Positions 1 through 8,902 are shown, counted from the stretch's first letter. The stretch: 64,000 nt of DNA from Bacillus sp. X1(2014) (GCF_007678255.1 NZ_VEED01000009.1:124001-188000); one strand, 5' to 3'. The notes: generated by a model not told the origin, from the letters alone. Program-made: numbers and translations.

Positions 1-211
1 TCGTGTCAGCTGCACGAACTTGACCGAGTATACCCATCCCCTTAAGCACCGTAATGGCTGCACCACGGATATCAACCCCGTAACCACCCATGCGCAATGA
101 TGGTGCACGTTCTATTACAGTCACGGAGAATCCGTGCCGATGAAGCCAGTAAGCGAGTGTCGGACCGGCAATGCTCGCACCAGAAATAAGGACGCGCATC
201 CTTTGTTTCAT
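1..211 (-). CDS. FAD-dependent monooxygenase, 5' end only
   Basis: This is the N-terminal 70 codons of a flavoprotein whose gene leaves the window on the left. The peptide opens with a short basic stretch, then VLISGASIAGPTLAYWL, the dinucleotide-binding beta-alpha-beta fold that holds the FAD adenine in PheA/TetX-type aromatic-ring hydroxylases. The acidic end of the second strand (VIERA) follows, then GGYGVDIRG, where this family often contacts the flavin. The ATG start is chosen because an AGGAGTG ribosome site lies about 12 bases upstream; a second ATG four codons in is also possible. The substrate cannot be told from this portion. Related alternatives are squalene-epoxidase-like or geranylgeranyl-reductase-like FAD enzymes. 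Confidence 0.75.
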   Translation of the reverse strand, partial: MKQRMRVLISGASIAGPTLAYWLHRHGFSVTVIERAPSLRMGGYGVDIRGAAITVLKGMGILGQVRAADT

Positions 212-394
212 ATTTGCTTATTCACTCCTATCCTAATTAAAGTCTTAACATATCCACAGTATATTTACGGCCTTTTTTACTTAATTATCACAACAAAATA
301 ATAGGAATTTAATTAATCAACAAAATGGCCCGTTTGCTGACCAATGATTAATCTGGACTCTTCCACTCCCTCCTGCTTCGTTAGCACAAGAAGA

Positions 395-417
395 AAAAGC
401 CACCATAAATGGCAGCT
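395..417 (-). terminator. intrinsic terminator downstream of the LtrA-like remnant
   Basis: Read on the minus strand, GCTGCCA-TTTA-TGGTGGC forms a seven-pair stem (one G-U pair) followed directly by TTTTTCTT. A similar hairpin recurs at 4946-4965 after the permease gene. Confidence 0.6.
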
Positions 418-459
418 GGATCTTCAACTCTTGCACCCGTTAGCTTAACAAGGATTAGT

Positions 460-870
460 TTACGATAAATACTCTAACAATAATTTTCGTGCTTCTTCGT
501 TGTTCATATATTCTTTGAAAAACGTTGGATAATCGGAGATTTTCTCTTCCAAATAACGATATTGTTCAAAAATGTCAAAGAAGGATAAATGAAGCCAATC
601 TACCTGGCCTTGTGGGATTTTCCTTTCCTCTGAATACATAGCTTAAGCATCCAGCGATATTCATCCAATAGGAATTCAGATCGGCGTTTAAGCAATCCTC
701 CTAGGGAATCTTCTTTTTGAAATCCTTTTGCATTTACAAACTTTACTAAATACTCTGCATGGATATGACCATCTTCAACATGAAGTAAAACATGAGTCGC
801 AGCCGCAACCGCCGCCACAAATTAACAAATCATAAAAGAGTTCTAACCAGGCCACTTTCTTTTCTTTCAT
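460..870 (-). pseudogene. decayed LtrA-like (low temperature requirement A) gene remnant
   Basis: A good ribosome site (GGAGGGAG) and ATG at 868-870 start the reading MKEKKVAWLELFYDL, the signature opening of the LtrA membrane family. The frame then breaks and resumes one frame away as VAAVAAATHVLLHVEDGHIHAE, still LtrA-like. All later transmembrane helices are missing. Beyond residue 45 the text (LGGLLKRRSEFLLDEYRW) no longer looks like LtrA. A third frame, beginning MYSEERKIPQGQ and ending in a TAA at 460-462, looks like the tail of an unrelated small soluble protein. It is therefore a frameshifted gene joined to foreign sequence. The LtrA assignment rests on the N-terminal motif only. Confidence 0.6.
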
Positions 871-1139
871 TTCTGCACTCCCTCCAATTCTTTATAGTTA
901 CTAGGATGATTGAAATATATAGTAATTTAAAGAGAAAATAAAATTGACTTAGTCCATTTGCCATAGCTTGCAAAACACGAGCCGAATAATAAGAAAACTA
1001 AAGAGAAATCCTTACATCCTAGATTTTTTGTCATGAACACTTCATTAAATTAAATAATCAGACAATTAGGTATAACGACACTCTTTTATTTTGGTATATT
1101 ATGGTAACATTAAAATAATTTTAAACGAGGAGGAAATGT

Positions 1140-1697
1140 ATGACTAAGACCATCGGCCTTATTTGTGGTAGTTTACGAAAAAATTCTTATAATCGAATCA
1201 TTGCTCAATCATTAACAGACCTGGATGATTCCCATCGATTTCGTTGGATCGAGATTAATGATCTACCTTTGTTCAACGAAGACTTAGAAATAAGTGTTCC
1301 AGAAACAGTGACATCATTTAAATCTGCTATCCAGGACGTTGACGGTATCATTATTATAAGTCCAGAGTACAATTCTGGAATTCCAGGCGTATTAAAGAAT
1401 GCGTTGGACTGGGCATCAAGACCTCGGGAATCCGCCGTTCTTAGCAGAAAACCGGTTGGTTTAATTGGTGCAACTCCTGGGGGATTAGGTACTGCCTTTG
1501 CTCAATTGCAAATCAGACAAGTACTAGAGGCCATGCAGGTTCATGTTCTTCCATTTCAAAAAGTGTTGATTTCCCAAGTACATAAAAAGATTGATTCTGA
1601 TCAGAAAGTCCTTACAGACGAACAAACAAAGCGTTATCTTCAACAATATTTACATCAATTTATTCAGTGGATCGGACACACTCCAGCTCTAGATTAA
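1140..1697 (+). CDS. NADPH-dependent FMN reductase family protein
   Basis: A 185-residue flavodoxin-like protein of the NAD(P)H-dependent FMN reductase family (ChrR, AzoR and YhdA relatives), which moves two electrons from NAD(P)H to FMN and on to quinones, azo dyes or metals. Visible motifs are the FMN phosphate loop GSLRKNSYNR at residues 10-20, the family signature SPEYNSGIPGVLKNALDW around 79-96, and the GATPGGLGTAFAQ loop around 118-130 that covers the isoalloxazine ring. The length matches the family. An excellent ribosome site (GAGGAGG, spacing 7) fixes the ATG. It is monocistronic, followed by a hairpin terminator. The physiological acceptor cannot be read from sequence. Confidence 0.88.
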   Translation: MTKTIGLICGSLRKNSYNRIIAQSLTDLDDSHRFRWIEINDLPLFNEDLEISVPETVTSFKSAIQDVDGIIIISPEYNSGIPGVLKNALDWASRPRESAVLSRKPVGLIGATPGGLGTAFAQLQIRQVLEAMQVHVLPFQKVLISQVHKKIDSDQKVLTDEQTKRYLQQYLHQFIQWIGHTPALD

Positions 1698-1722
1698 TTG
1701 AAAAAGTCCAAGCTTTTTCAAT
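1697..1722 (+). terminator. intrinsic terminator of the FMN reductase gene
   Basis: ATTGAAAAAG-TCCAAG-CTTTTTCAAT is a perfect ten-pair stem with a six-base loop, beginning at the stop codon and followed by a short T-rich tract. It is AT-rich, so its strength is uncertain. Confidence 0.6.
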
Positions 1723-1882
1723 CATTTTTATGAAAATACTACTAACACATAATGAGTTTTTAGAAAACGAATTCCAGTAATCCGTTCAATTACATTGGAA
1801 CAAACGAAGGAGTTTAACATCCATTTTCCAATCTATGAATCTTCTTCGATTACTTATACTTAATTAAAGGGAGGACAATAAA

Positions 1883-2527
1883 ATGTCTGATTTCTATTCT
1901 CGTCTTAATAAAGATGATGCTGCCGTTCTTTTAGTTGATCATCAAACCGGCCTTATCTCCGGTCTTGTGCGTGACTATGGTGTTGATGAATTCAAGAACA
2001 ATGTTATGGCTCTTGCTAACACTGCTAAGTTTTTTGATTTACCAGTTATTTTAACAACAAGCTTTGAAAACGGGCCTAATGGGCCACTCATGCAAGAATT
2101 GGTTGAACTTTTTCCTCATGCACCAAAAATAGCTCGTCCTGGACAAATTAACGCTTGGGATAATGAAGATTTTGTCAAAGCAATCGAAGAAACTGGAAAA
2201 AAACAACTGATCATTGCGGGCGTAGTAACAGATGTTTGTGTTGCATTTCCTGCACTTTCCGCTGTGAACGCTGGTTATGAAGTATTTGTTGCTACTGATG
2301 CTTCTGGAACATTCAGTAAACAAGTAGCGGATGCGGCATTAACGCGTATGGCCCATGGTGGGGTGCAGCTTCTGAACTGGTTTAGCATAGCGTGCGAATT
2401 ACAACGTGATTGGCGAAATGATGTTGAAGGTTTTGGCGCTTTAATTTCTCGCCATCTTCCTGGTTATCAAAATCTTATTGGAAGCTATAGGGGAGCTCAG
2501 AGAGATTTCAGCAAGCAGCCTAACTAG
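1883..2527 (+). CDS. ycaC: YcaC-like isochorismatase-fold hydrolase
   Basis: A 214-residue cysteine hydrolase of the isochorismatase fold that resembles E. coli YcaC over its whole length (VLLVDHQTGL, GPNGPL, IARPGQINAWDNEDF, IIAGVVTDVCVAFPALSA, ACELQRDWRNDVEG). The catalytic Asp19 and nucleophile Cys119 after the family cis-peptide (VVTDVC) are present. Arg85 stands where most isochorismatases have the catalytic lysine, as recalled for YcaC. YcaC forms octamers and its natural substrate is unknown. The start is fixed by AGGGAGG eight bases upstream. It is probably a single-gene unit, ending at a strong hairpin. The FMN reductase upstream is separated by its own terminator. Confidence 0.9.
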   Translation: MSDFYSRLNKDDAAVLLVDHQTGLISGLVRDYGVDEFKNNVMALANTAKFFDLPVILTTSFENGPNGPLMQELVELFPHAPKIARPGQINAWDNEDFVKAIEETGKKQLIIAGVVTDVCVAFPALSAVNAGYEVFVATDASGTFSKQVADAALTRMAHGGVQLLNWFSIACELQRDWRNDVEGFGALISRHLPGYQNLIGSYRGAQRDFSKQPN

Positions 2528-2610
2528 AATAGCAGCTTTTTTATAACTCACTTTTTCCAATATAAAGCTTCTGGCTTATTCAAGAAAAAGGCGTTTTTCC
2601 AAAGTAACTA

Positions 2611-2651
2611 AAGCCTAATTTCTCACTTATAACACCTGAGAAATTAGGCTT
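2611..2651 (+). terminator. strong intrinsic terminator of the ycaC-like gene
   Basis: AAGCCTAATTTCTCA (2611-2625) pairs perfectly with TGAGAAATTAGGCTT (2637-2651), followed by a T-run. It lies between convergent genes and may also slow readthrough from the minus strand. Confidence 0.85.
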
Positions 2652-2741
2652 TTTATATTTGTATTTCCTTAACGTTGTAAATCCGCGTTTTGACATCGGT
2701 ATTAGCAAATAAAAAAGCAAAACTCGCCACAGTATTGGCTA

Positions 2742-3218
2742 TTAGCTATACTTCGTAATGTAATCCGCATCTCCCAGCATGACGCCGGCAATCGTCAGAA
2801 AATCTTCCCGCCCAATCTCAAAATGACCATAGCGGAAGGAATACCCCCAATTTCGATTCCCACGCATGAAGCTAAGCTTCTCCAATAAATCGGCAATCTT
2901 TACTTCCTGACATGGTATATATCGGATATTTCGGCGGAATGGCACAAAGGATTCGGACATCTGATATTCGTATACTCTTTCATCCGCAACCTGTCCAATG
3001 GCGGTGAATGCTTGGAGCGCCTCCCCCTTTGCCAAATTCGTTCGTGGAGAGTAGTATATCAGCCAATCGTTGGGACACATACGCTTTAAAGGTCCTGATT
3101 TGCCATGGCAGAGCTGGGCAAATCCACCTAAAACCCCCAACTTCACATGTGATGCGGATACGACGCCAATCCAGTAGCGGCTTTGCTCAGCTAATAATCT
3201 TGTCACGTCCCTCTTCAT
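2742..3218 (-). CDS. EVE domain-containing protein
   Basis: A 158-residue single-domain EVE protein (PUA-like superfamily). Family features are YWIGVVSASHVKLGVLGGFAQ at the start, the WLIYYSPRT strand with the aromatic pocket, FTAIGQVADERVYEY in the middle, and the IAGVMLG helix near the end. EVE domains bind modified bases in DNA or RNA, and fusions with nucleases make them readers of modified DNA; this stand-alone version has no nuclease. It follows the DinB-fold gene with only three bases between them, and its ribosome site (AAAGGA) lies inside the end of that gene, so the two are co-transcribed. Whether it reads the Dpd mark encoded 15 kb away is speculation. Confidence 0.85.
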   Translation of the reverse strand: MKRDVTRLLAEQSRYWIGVVSASHVKLGVLGGFAQLCHGKSGPLKRMCPNDWLIYYSPRTNLAKGEALQAFTAIGQVADERVYEYQMSESFVPFRRNIRYIPCQEVKIADLLEKLSFMRGNRNWGYSFRYGHFEIGREDFLTIAGVMLGDADYITKYS

Positions 3219-3221
3219 AAT

Positions 3222-3761
3222 TTAAACGTTCCTTTCTAAATCTTTTTTCAAACGGTCCAACTGAAGAAGATGATGACGAAAGTGCATTTCAATAAGTAAA
3301 AACCACTCTTTCGCATGTAGCGCACCGAATCTCGGATGGGAGACTGTATTCTGTTTAGGTGCCTTTTCAAGTTTTGGCTCCGTTTCTTCCATTCGATGGA
3401 TTAAGGTGTTCAAACCTTGGATCAGTTGTTCTTTGCTTACCGGTTGCTCAGGTGTATATTGTGGGGAATGCGGAACTTTAATACGTATGGGAGGGAATCC
3501 ATTCTGTTCAAATATCGCTGCACCTTCCCTTGTTTTTTCCGTTGGAGAGACCAAAGCATTCTTGCTCTGCATAATGCAATGGTCAATATTGCGCAGTTGC
3601 ATATAAAGTGCCGAGTTAATCAGATGCTGATACATTTGTCCAATCGACCACTCGTCCTCACTCGGTTGTCTCTTTAACTGATCCATACTGAAATTATCCA
3701 ATTCACCAAGATAATGAAACGCTAAGACTTTAAACTGCTGTAATGCTTCCATTGTATTCAT
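3222..3761 (-). CDS. DinB-fold family protein
   Basis: A 179-residue protein of the DinB/YfiT four-helix-bundle superfamily. The helix-1 region (ALQQFKVLAFHYLGELDNF), WSIGQMYQHLINSALYMQLR in helix 2, and a C-terminal helix with HAKEWFLLIEMHFRHHLLQL carry the three histidines (His at about 56, 158 and 162) that bind a metal in this family. Bacillus members include bacillithiol transferases and many proteins of unknown substrate. The length is typical. It heads a two-gene unit with the EVE gene. The WYL-type regulator upstream is on the same strand and could control the pair. Confidence 0.85.
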   Translation of the reverse strand: MNTMEALQQFKVLAFHYLGELDNFSMDQLKRQPSEDEWSIGQMYQHLINSALYMQLRNIDHCIMQSKNALVSPTEKTREGAAIFEQNGFPPIRIKVPHSPQYTPEQPVSKEQLIQGLNTLIHRMEETEPKLEKAPKQNTVSHPRFGALHAKEWFLLIEMHFRHHLLQLDRLKKDLERNV

Positions 3762-3827
3762 ATCCTTTAAACAACTCCTTTTCCTAATTTAATCTGACTA
3801 TAACAAAACACTACTGACAACAGTATG

Positions 3828-4775
3828 TCAGTAGCGTTTCAACATTTTTTCGGCTTCTTCACGAATCCGTATTCGGAAAGATTCAGGTTCCAACACAACG
3901 ACATCTGCACCCCAGCCAAGTACCCAATGCAGTAGCTCGTCTAGCTGTCGAACACGAAAGTTCGCAAGCAAACGATTCTCATGCTCCTCTATTGCTTCCA
4001 AGTAAAAATTGTTGGATTCCTTCACTTTATCTGCTATGTCAGGGTTGATCTGAATGATTACACGAACATTGCGATCATCCGGTGGCTTATAATCATTTAA
4101 ATTAAAATCGCTTGGCACCTTGAATCGGTCTTCAAGAATCGTAAGCCCGGTCATCCTTGACAACCGGAAATGACGAATTTCCTCCCGCAGATCACACTGT
4201 GCAATTAGGATCCATGATCCTTTAACAAGCACAAGTCCATAAGGAGCCACCACACGAAAGCTATGTCGATTCCCATCCGCTTCGGGTATTCTTTTCAAAT
4301 AGTGGAAGCTTATTTTCCGCTCCCCCAATATCGCTCCACGGACTGATACGATGTATTCTTTCTCTTTTACCCACATAACCTCTTCACCAGAAGAAAGCAA
4401 CCGTATCGTCTTACGCACCCGAGATGTTTCTCTGCGAACACTTTCAGGTAAGATAGCCTCAATTTTCCCGCGAGAGGTTTGAGCCCCAATGCCATAGTCA
4501 ACATCAAATCTTTGTTCGATAAAGTCCGTACCTATGATCAATGTCACGGCTTCTTCCACCGTGAAACTAATCGGTGGCAGGAAATATCCCTCCATCAAGG
4601 AATATCCCAATCCGGGGGCTCCTATCACCGGTACACCCGCCTCACTCAGAGCCTGAATATCTCGATAGATGGTCCTCACACTTGTCTCAAATGTAGAGGC
4701 CAAATCCTCAGCTCGTAAAACCTCTTTGCGTTGCAACTCAAGCACTATGGCTAACAATCGATCTGTCTTGTTCAT
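3828..4775 (-). CDS. YafY/DeoR-like HTH and WYL-domain transcriptional regulator
   Basis: A 315-residue regulator. Residues 1-55 form a winged helix-turn-helix (LLAIVLELQRKEVLRAEDLA, then SVRTIYRDIQALSEAGVPV), joined by GYSLMEGYFLPPISFT to the central helical region. Residues about 140-215 are a WYL domain (IHFHYLKR..., RVVAPYGLVLVKGSWILIAQCD), which in other members binds nucleic acid or a small ligand. A C-terminal WCX extension completes it (WVLGWGADVVVLEP, near the end). WYL regulators commonly repress adjacent operons, here plausibly the DinB-EVE pair on the same strand. A GGGGAG ribosome site supports the ATG. Confidence 0.88.
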   Translation of the reverse strand: MNKTDRLLAIVLELQRKEVLRAEDLASTFETSVRTIYRDIQALSEAGVPVIGAPGLGYSLMEGYFLPPISFTVEEAVTLIIGTDFIEQRFDVDYGIGAQTSRGKIEAILPESVRRETSRVRKTIRLLSSGEEVMWVKEKEYIVSVRGAILGERKISFHYLKRIPEADGNRHSFRVVAPYGLVLVKGSWILIAQCDLREEIRHFRLSRMTGLTILEDRFKVPSDFNLNDYKPPDDRNVRVIIQINPDIADKVKESNNFYLEAIEEHENRLLANFRVRQLDELLHWVLGWGADVVVLEPESFRIRIREEAEKMLKRY

Positions 4776-4893
4776 ACAACTATATCTCCCCGCGAAACTA
4801 AATAATATTTTTGGAAAAGTCTATTTTTTCAGTCATCGAATTTTTCCACTTTTTATCATCCTTGATGTGTTGTCAGCGGATTCCCAATTAAAA

Positions 4894-4942
4894 GACTACT
4901 ATCAGTAGTCCAGCCTTAGTGTGCCATTTCTTGCACACTAAG
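4894..4942. repeat. two short perfect hairpins
   Basis: GACTACT-ATC-AGTAGTC (4894-4910) and CTTAGTGTGC with GCACACTAAG (4915-4942) are perfect inverted repeats side by side. They sit in the 327-base gap between the permease stop and the regulator start. That gap otherwise shows no open frame with a ribosome site. Their role is unknown; together with the next hairpin they form a triple-stem region. Confidence 0.5.
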
Positions 4943-4965
4943 AAAAGCTGCCACAATTGGCAGCT
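4942..4965 (-). terminator. intrinsic terminator of the permease gene
   Basis: On the minus strand AGCTGCCA-ATTG-TGGCAGCT is a perfect eight-pair stem followed by TTTCTT. It lies about 140 bases past the permease stop codon. Confidence 0.6.
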
Positions 4966-5102
4966 CTGTATTTCGCTAATTTAAGTGTAATTCTCAACAT
5001 ACATATGCGTATCTTGTTTTTGATTTTCACAAAAAAACAGACCATTTTCAAATTAATGCATTGCATTAGGTTTATCCAACAGTTTCTTTTTCAAAGCAAC
5101 TG

Positions 5103-6464
5103 TCAGTCGAACCTTTTGATCATTTTATATCCGAAATAAAGAATCGTAAACCATATAGGTGCTACAACTAAAGCAATTCGCATTCCCTCAATAAAAGCCA
5201 TTAAGACAATGACAAGTGCTAAAAACATCAATGCTAAATAGTTTGAAATTGGATATAACGGAAGTTTAAATGCTAGTTTTTCAATTTCTTTTTTTGTTTT
5301 TGATTGCCTGAACTTCAAATGTGTAATAAGGATAACCGCCCAGCTGGTAATAATCGCTACTGTCGCAACAGAAGAAATGTACATAAACACTTTTTCGGGA
5401 ACAATGTAGTTCAGAAATACGGCCAATAATAACAGAGATGACGTGAAGAGTATTCCACGGATCGGGCTGCCATTCTTATTAAGTTTTCCGAAATATTTCG
5501 GACCGTTATTTTGCAGGGATAAATTGTGCAGCATTCTTCCCGAACTGAATAACCCACTATTAAAAGCAGATAATGCGGCTGTTAGGACCACAAAGTTAAT
5601 GATATGGGCGGCACCAGGAATTCCAACTTTATCAAAAATTAATACAAATGGGCTGCCCTTCGTGCCTACTTCATTCCAAGGATAGAGAGTCATCATAATT
5701 CCCAATGCACCCACATAAAAAATTAATATCCTCCAGACAACACTGTTAATGGCGGAAGGGATTGATTTTTGAGGATTTTTTGCCTCTCCTGCCGTAATTC
5801 CAACCAATTCCACTCCACCAAATGAAAACGTCACAAAAACCAAGGACATTAAGATTCCTTTGACTCCATTTGGAATGAATCCACCATGAATCCAAAGATG
5901 GTCCAAACCAACGGGCTGCCCTCCGTTCCCAATTCCCAGAAAGATGATTCCTAATCCAACGAGAATCATTCCGATAATGGCTACAACTTTAATTAGTGCA
6001 AACCAGAATTCAAACTCCCCAAATGCTTTTACATTCGCAAGGTTTACCATGGTAATCACGACAAGCACAGCGAGTGCTGTGAGCCATTGTGGAATATCTG
6101 GAAACCAGTAATTCACATAAACACCAACCACGGTTATTTCCGCCATTCCAGCGACAAGCCACATAAACCAATAAGTCCAGCCGCTAAGGTAACCTGCAAA
6201 CGGCCCTATATATCGATTGGCGTAGGTACTAAATGAACCCGAAACTGGTAGATCGACTGCCATTTCACCAAGAGCTCTCATAATGATAAAAATAACCAAG
6301 CCTCCGATTAAATAGGAGACCATGATGGCTGGTCCAGCCATTTGAATGGCTGCACTTGAGCCATAGAACAGTCCGACTCCAATGGCACCTCCGAGTGCAA
6401 TTAACTGGATATGCCTGTTATCTAAACCCCGTTGCAGATTCTCACTTTGATGATTATTACCCAA
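5103..6464 (-). CDS. amino acid permease, APC superfamily
   Basis: A twelve-helix proton-coupled amino acid importer of about 453 residues in the amino acid transporter family (relatives include ProY, GabP, AnsP and RocC). The first helix carries the diagnostic unwound segment ALGGAIGVGLFYGS, followed by the second-helix region GPAIMVSYLIGG and MRALGEMAVDLPVSGSF. FVTFSFGGVELVGITAGEA in the middle is the helix-6 substrate-binding region. The start is probably TTG rather than the longer reading, because GGAGG sits eight bases before TTG-GGT-AAT. Its substrate cannot be decided from sequence; proline or another neutral amino acid would fit. It is monocistronic. Confidence 0.9.
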   Translation of the reverse strand: MGNNHQSENLQRGLDNRHIQLIALGGAIGVGLFYGSSAAIQMAGPAIMVSYLIGGLVIFIIMRALGEMAVDLPVSGSFSTYANRYIGPFAGYLSGWTYWFMWLVAGMAEITVVGVYVNYWFPDIPQWLTALAVLVVITMVNLANVKAFGEFEFWFALIKVVAIIGMILVGLGIIFLGIGNGGQPVGLDHLWIHGGFIPNGVKGILMSLVFVTFSFGGVELVGITAGEAKNPQKSIPSAINSVVWRILIFYVGALGIMMTLYPWNEVGTKGSPFVLIFDKVGIPGAAHIINFVVLTAALSAFNSGLFSSGRMLHNLSLQNNGPKYFGKLNKNGSPIRGILFTSSLLLLAVFLNYIVPEKVFMYISSVATVAIITSWAVILITHLKFRQSKTKKEIEKLAFKLPLYPISNYLALMFLALVIVLMAFIEGMRIALVVAPIWFTILYFGYKMIKRFD

Positions 6465-6679
6465 CCTAAATTCCTCCAATTAAAACTATTTGTTCGAATA
6501 AAAGATAAGAAAAAGTACATTTTTAAACTGTACCTTAAAAGCGAAGATAATGCTAGAAGAAGTCTGAAAAGATGAAAAAATTATCTACTAACATAGAAGC
6601 ATAGAACTAAACTTGGTTCACATCAATCTTATCTCTTCATTTAAAAGATTATAAACTGTTAAGAATTTTCTAGCAATGA

Positions 6680-6940
6680 CCGGAATCACGCTTTTCCGCC
6701 TTATGTACTGCATCAGCAATTGTTTTTTCTATTGATTGCTTTAATAATCGTTATTCATTAACACCGAAACAAGTGGAATTTGCTCTCTCCTTGATTGCAA
6801 AGACAAGAGAATTCGACCTCGCAGCGGACCCTGCCACGTTAACTGTGAAAGATTTAAATAGATTAATTGCATTTAATAAGTTCAAAAATAAAGGAATACT
6901 TGTTAATCTTGTTAAAAAAGGTGTCTTAAGAAAGAAATAG
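6680..6940 (+). pseudogene. C-terminal fragment of an unrecognised gene
   Basis: The plus strand is open for about 87 codons to TAG at 6938-6940 without a plausible start or ribosome site. The last 60 residues look coding: LTPKQVEFALSLIAKTREF, then DPATLTVKDLNRLIAFNKFK and a basic end, LVNLVKKGVLRKK. The basic helical character suggests a nucleic-acid-binding tail, but I do not recognise the family. The rest of the 570-base gap between the permease and the TerD-exonuclease gene holds only AT-rich sequence and a terminator. Confidence 0.4.
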
Positions 6941-6957
6941 ATTAATAGAAGATAAAT

Positions 6958-7001
6958 AAAGGAGAACACATTCACATGTAACTTGAAATGTGTTCTCCTT
7001 T
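6958..7001. terminator. bidirectional terminator
   Basis: AAAGGAGAACACATT (6958-6972) pairs perfectly with AATGTGTTCTCCTTT (6987-7001), followed on the plus strand by ATTTTTT. On the minus strand it lies just past the TerD-exonuclease gene with a T-rich tail, so it serves both directions. Confidence 0.85.
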
Positions 7002-7051
7002 ATTTTTTCCTACCAGTAGTTTTTTTTCATATACATCTGATCTATTATTAC

Positions 7052-8653
7052 TTACCGGTTAATTAATTGAATAAATTCTTCTTCTTTTAATATTTTAATA
7101 GTTTTTCCCTTATTAATTAATTCATATGCTTTTCTTTCTTTCGTACTTAAACCACTTTCTCCCACTAAGGTCTTGTCCTGGGTACCGACGATAAGAAAAT
7201 CTGTTTTACTGCTGACACCACTCTTAATAATTCCTCCAGAATTCACTACCTGCTGCATCGCTTCTTTCCGCTCTAATGAATTCAATTCACCGGTAAATAC
7301 AAGATTTTTTTGAAAAAAAGGATGGTTGGTACGAATCGTTTCAACCGTTACCGATATATCTGAAATCGAAACTCTATTTTTCTTAAATTTATTTTTTCTA
7401 AATTCAGTTTGAGGGTTTAATTCTTCAAATCGGCGGACAGAGATCCTTTCTTCAAACAAGTTTACATAAGTTTGAAGGGTCTCCGTCTTCTTCGTTTTCA
7501 TACAAGCAATGACTAACTCTGCACATGCTCTTGCATCTGCTCCGGCATGATGGTGATTCGTCATTTCAAGTTCAAAATAGGCTAAGCGTTCCTTCAAAGA
7601 ATTTCCTATACCATTCCCTCCACAAATACCTGTACTTACTGGAATACTACAAATGTAATTAAAATCAGGATAGGTTAATGAGTACTCCGTTAAACAAGAA
7701 TGCAATACACTCATATCAAATTGAGCATTATGGGCAATAATAGTGGTACCTTCAAAATATTCCTTGATTTCGTCCCATATTTCGTCAAACCGTTTTGCAT
7801 CCTTGACATCGTCAGCTGTCATTCCATGAATTTTAGTATTAACCGAATCGAATTTTAAGTTAGGTGGTTGTATTAAGTAATATTTTTCATCCACTATTGT
7901 ATGGTCTTTTACAAAAACGAGCCCTAAAGAACAGGCACTGCTCATTTTGTTATTCGCGGTCTCAAAATCAATGGCTATAAAATCGACACCGTTGGGATCA
8001 AAGTTATCCTTCTTACCTTGTTCAACCTTAAACCTTTCATTGGATGAATGAAAACCCCATTCTGTCTGATTAGGTGATACTGTATCTTGATGTTGTTGTT
8101 CTTCCACTTCCACTCCAAAAACACGACATAATTGCTCAAGACCACCATAAAAACCAGCCCCGACCGCTTGAAATTTCCATTGACCCGAATTTCGATAGAT
8201 GGCACCTAACTCAATGGCCGTCTCCTTCGTAAATGAATAATCAATTGGAAAAACAGCTAAATCCTCTTGGTTTCTACTGTTTACAATTCTTAATTGAATA
8301 TCGGATACGTCTTCAAAAGTTTGTCCCGTTTGTTCGGATTCATAAATCGTAAGAGTGAAGGATATTTTGTGTACATCCACCGGAACTTTTAATAAATCGA
8401 TCAAATAGTGCTGTTTTTCCATCGTTGAAATCGATTCCTCTAGACACACGGAACCATTAGAGGATTGCGGTTGTCCATAAAACACAAAGTCTTCCTCTCT
8501 TATAATTTTGTCTTCCTGCCCAACCATAAAAGCAGAAACATCTATATCGAAATAACTTGGCGCTTTCCAATCCAAGCCAATATGCAGCAAATTTAACTCA
8601 GGATTGTTTTTTGTTAATTCTATTTTCTGTCCTTTTATTAAAGATAAAACCAT
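7052..8653 (-). CDS. TerD domain - DEDDh exonuclease - BRCT fusion protein
   Basis: A 533-residue three-domain protein. Residues 1-185 are a TerD domain (LSLIKGQKIELTK, LHIGLDW, ELGAIYRNSGQWKFQAVGAGF), a calcium-binding fold of Ter stress systems. Residues about 222-395 are a DnaQ-like 3'-5' exonuclease with a complete DEDDh set: Asp229 and Glu231 in AIDFET, Asp313 in AHNAQFD, His368 and Asp373 in HHAGADA. Residues about 445-533 are a BRCT domain of the DNA-ligase type (NLVFTGELNSLERKEA, SGVSSKTDFLIVG). Exonuclease-BRCT pairing is familiar from DNA polymerase III epsilon-like proteins; the TerD fusion ties it to Ter-linked DNA processing. The ATG seven codons into the longest frame is used because AGGAGTG lies just before it and the paralogue at 11697 starts at the same place. 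Confidence 0.88.
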   Translation of the reverse strand: MVLSLIKGQKIELTKNNPELNLLHIGLDWKAPSYFDIDVSAFMVGQEDKIIREEDFVFYGQPQSSNGSVCLEESISTMEKQHYLIDLLKVPVDVHKISFTLTIYESEQTGQTFEDVSDIQLRIVNSRNQEDLAVFPIDYSFTKETAIELGAIYRNSGQWKFQAVGAGFYGGLEQLCRVFGVEVEEQQHQDTVSPNQTEWGFHSSNERFKVEQGKKDNFDPNGVDFIAIDFETANNKMSSACSLGLVFVKDHTIVDEKYYLIQPPNLKFDSVNTKIHGMTADDVKDAKRFDEIWDEIKEYFEGTTIIAHNAQFDMSVLHSCLTEYSLTYPDFNYICSIPVSTGICGGNGIGNSLKERLAYFELEMTNHHHAGADARACAELVIACMKTKKTETLQTYVNLFEERISVRRFEELNPQTEFRKNKFKKNRVSISDISVTVETIRTNHPFFQKNLVFTGELNSLERKEAMQQVVNSGGIIKSGVSSKTDFLIVGTQDKTLVGESGLSTKERKAYELINKGKTIKILKEEEFIQLINR

Positions 8654-8703
8654 TTCTACCACTCCTATTCCCAAACTAAGAAAATACGAAGTTAATAATT
8701 ATT

Positions 8704-8724
8704 TTACTTTTATTATGCAATAAT
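8704..8724 (-). promoter_or_regulatory. conserved upstream box shared by the two TerD genes, copy 1
   Basis: Minus-strand ATTATTGCATAATAAAAGTAA lies about 50 bases before the TerD-exonuclease start and recurs without change at 11784-11804 before the TerD-TerB_C gene. TTGCAT followed 17 bases later by TATTAA would serve as a sigma-A promoter here, and the TTATT/AATAA arms could be an operator. An upstream AGGAAAAAAG stretch is also shared. Confidence 0.5.
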
Positions 8725-8862
8725 CCTCTTTAAATTTATGACTTTTTTCCTAATTTAGCAAGAATCAATTATTTCCTCATCCCCATTTTCTTTTGGCTTG
8801 GTACTTATCAAAATCTCATAATTGAGGTATTTTGGCGATACTATTTATAACCTAAAAAAAAA

Positions 8863-8902
8863 TTAAAAAAGACCAGACATGCAGCAAACATGTACGGTCT
8901 GG
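8863..8902 (-). terminator. intrinsic terminator after the decayed helicase
   Basis: On the minus strand CCAGACCGTACATG folds with CATGTCTGG across a seven-base loop, leaving a small bulge. A long run of T residues broken by two A residues follows. It would end transcription from the TerD-TerB_C operon. Confidence 0.65.

Noticed and set aside
6751..6975. 74-codon minus-strand reading rich in Leu and Phe
   Set aside because: It lies opposite a plus-strand fragment with clear protein-like composition, has no ribosome site and resembles no membrane protein family.
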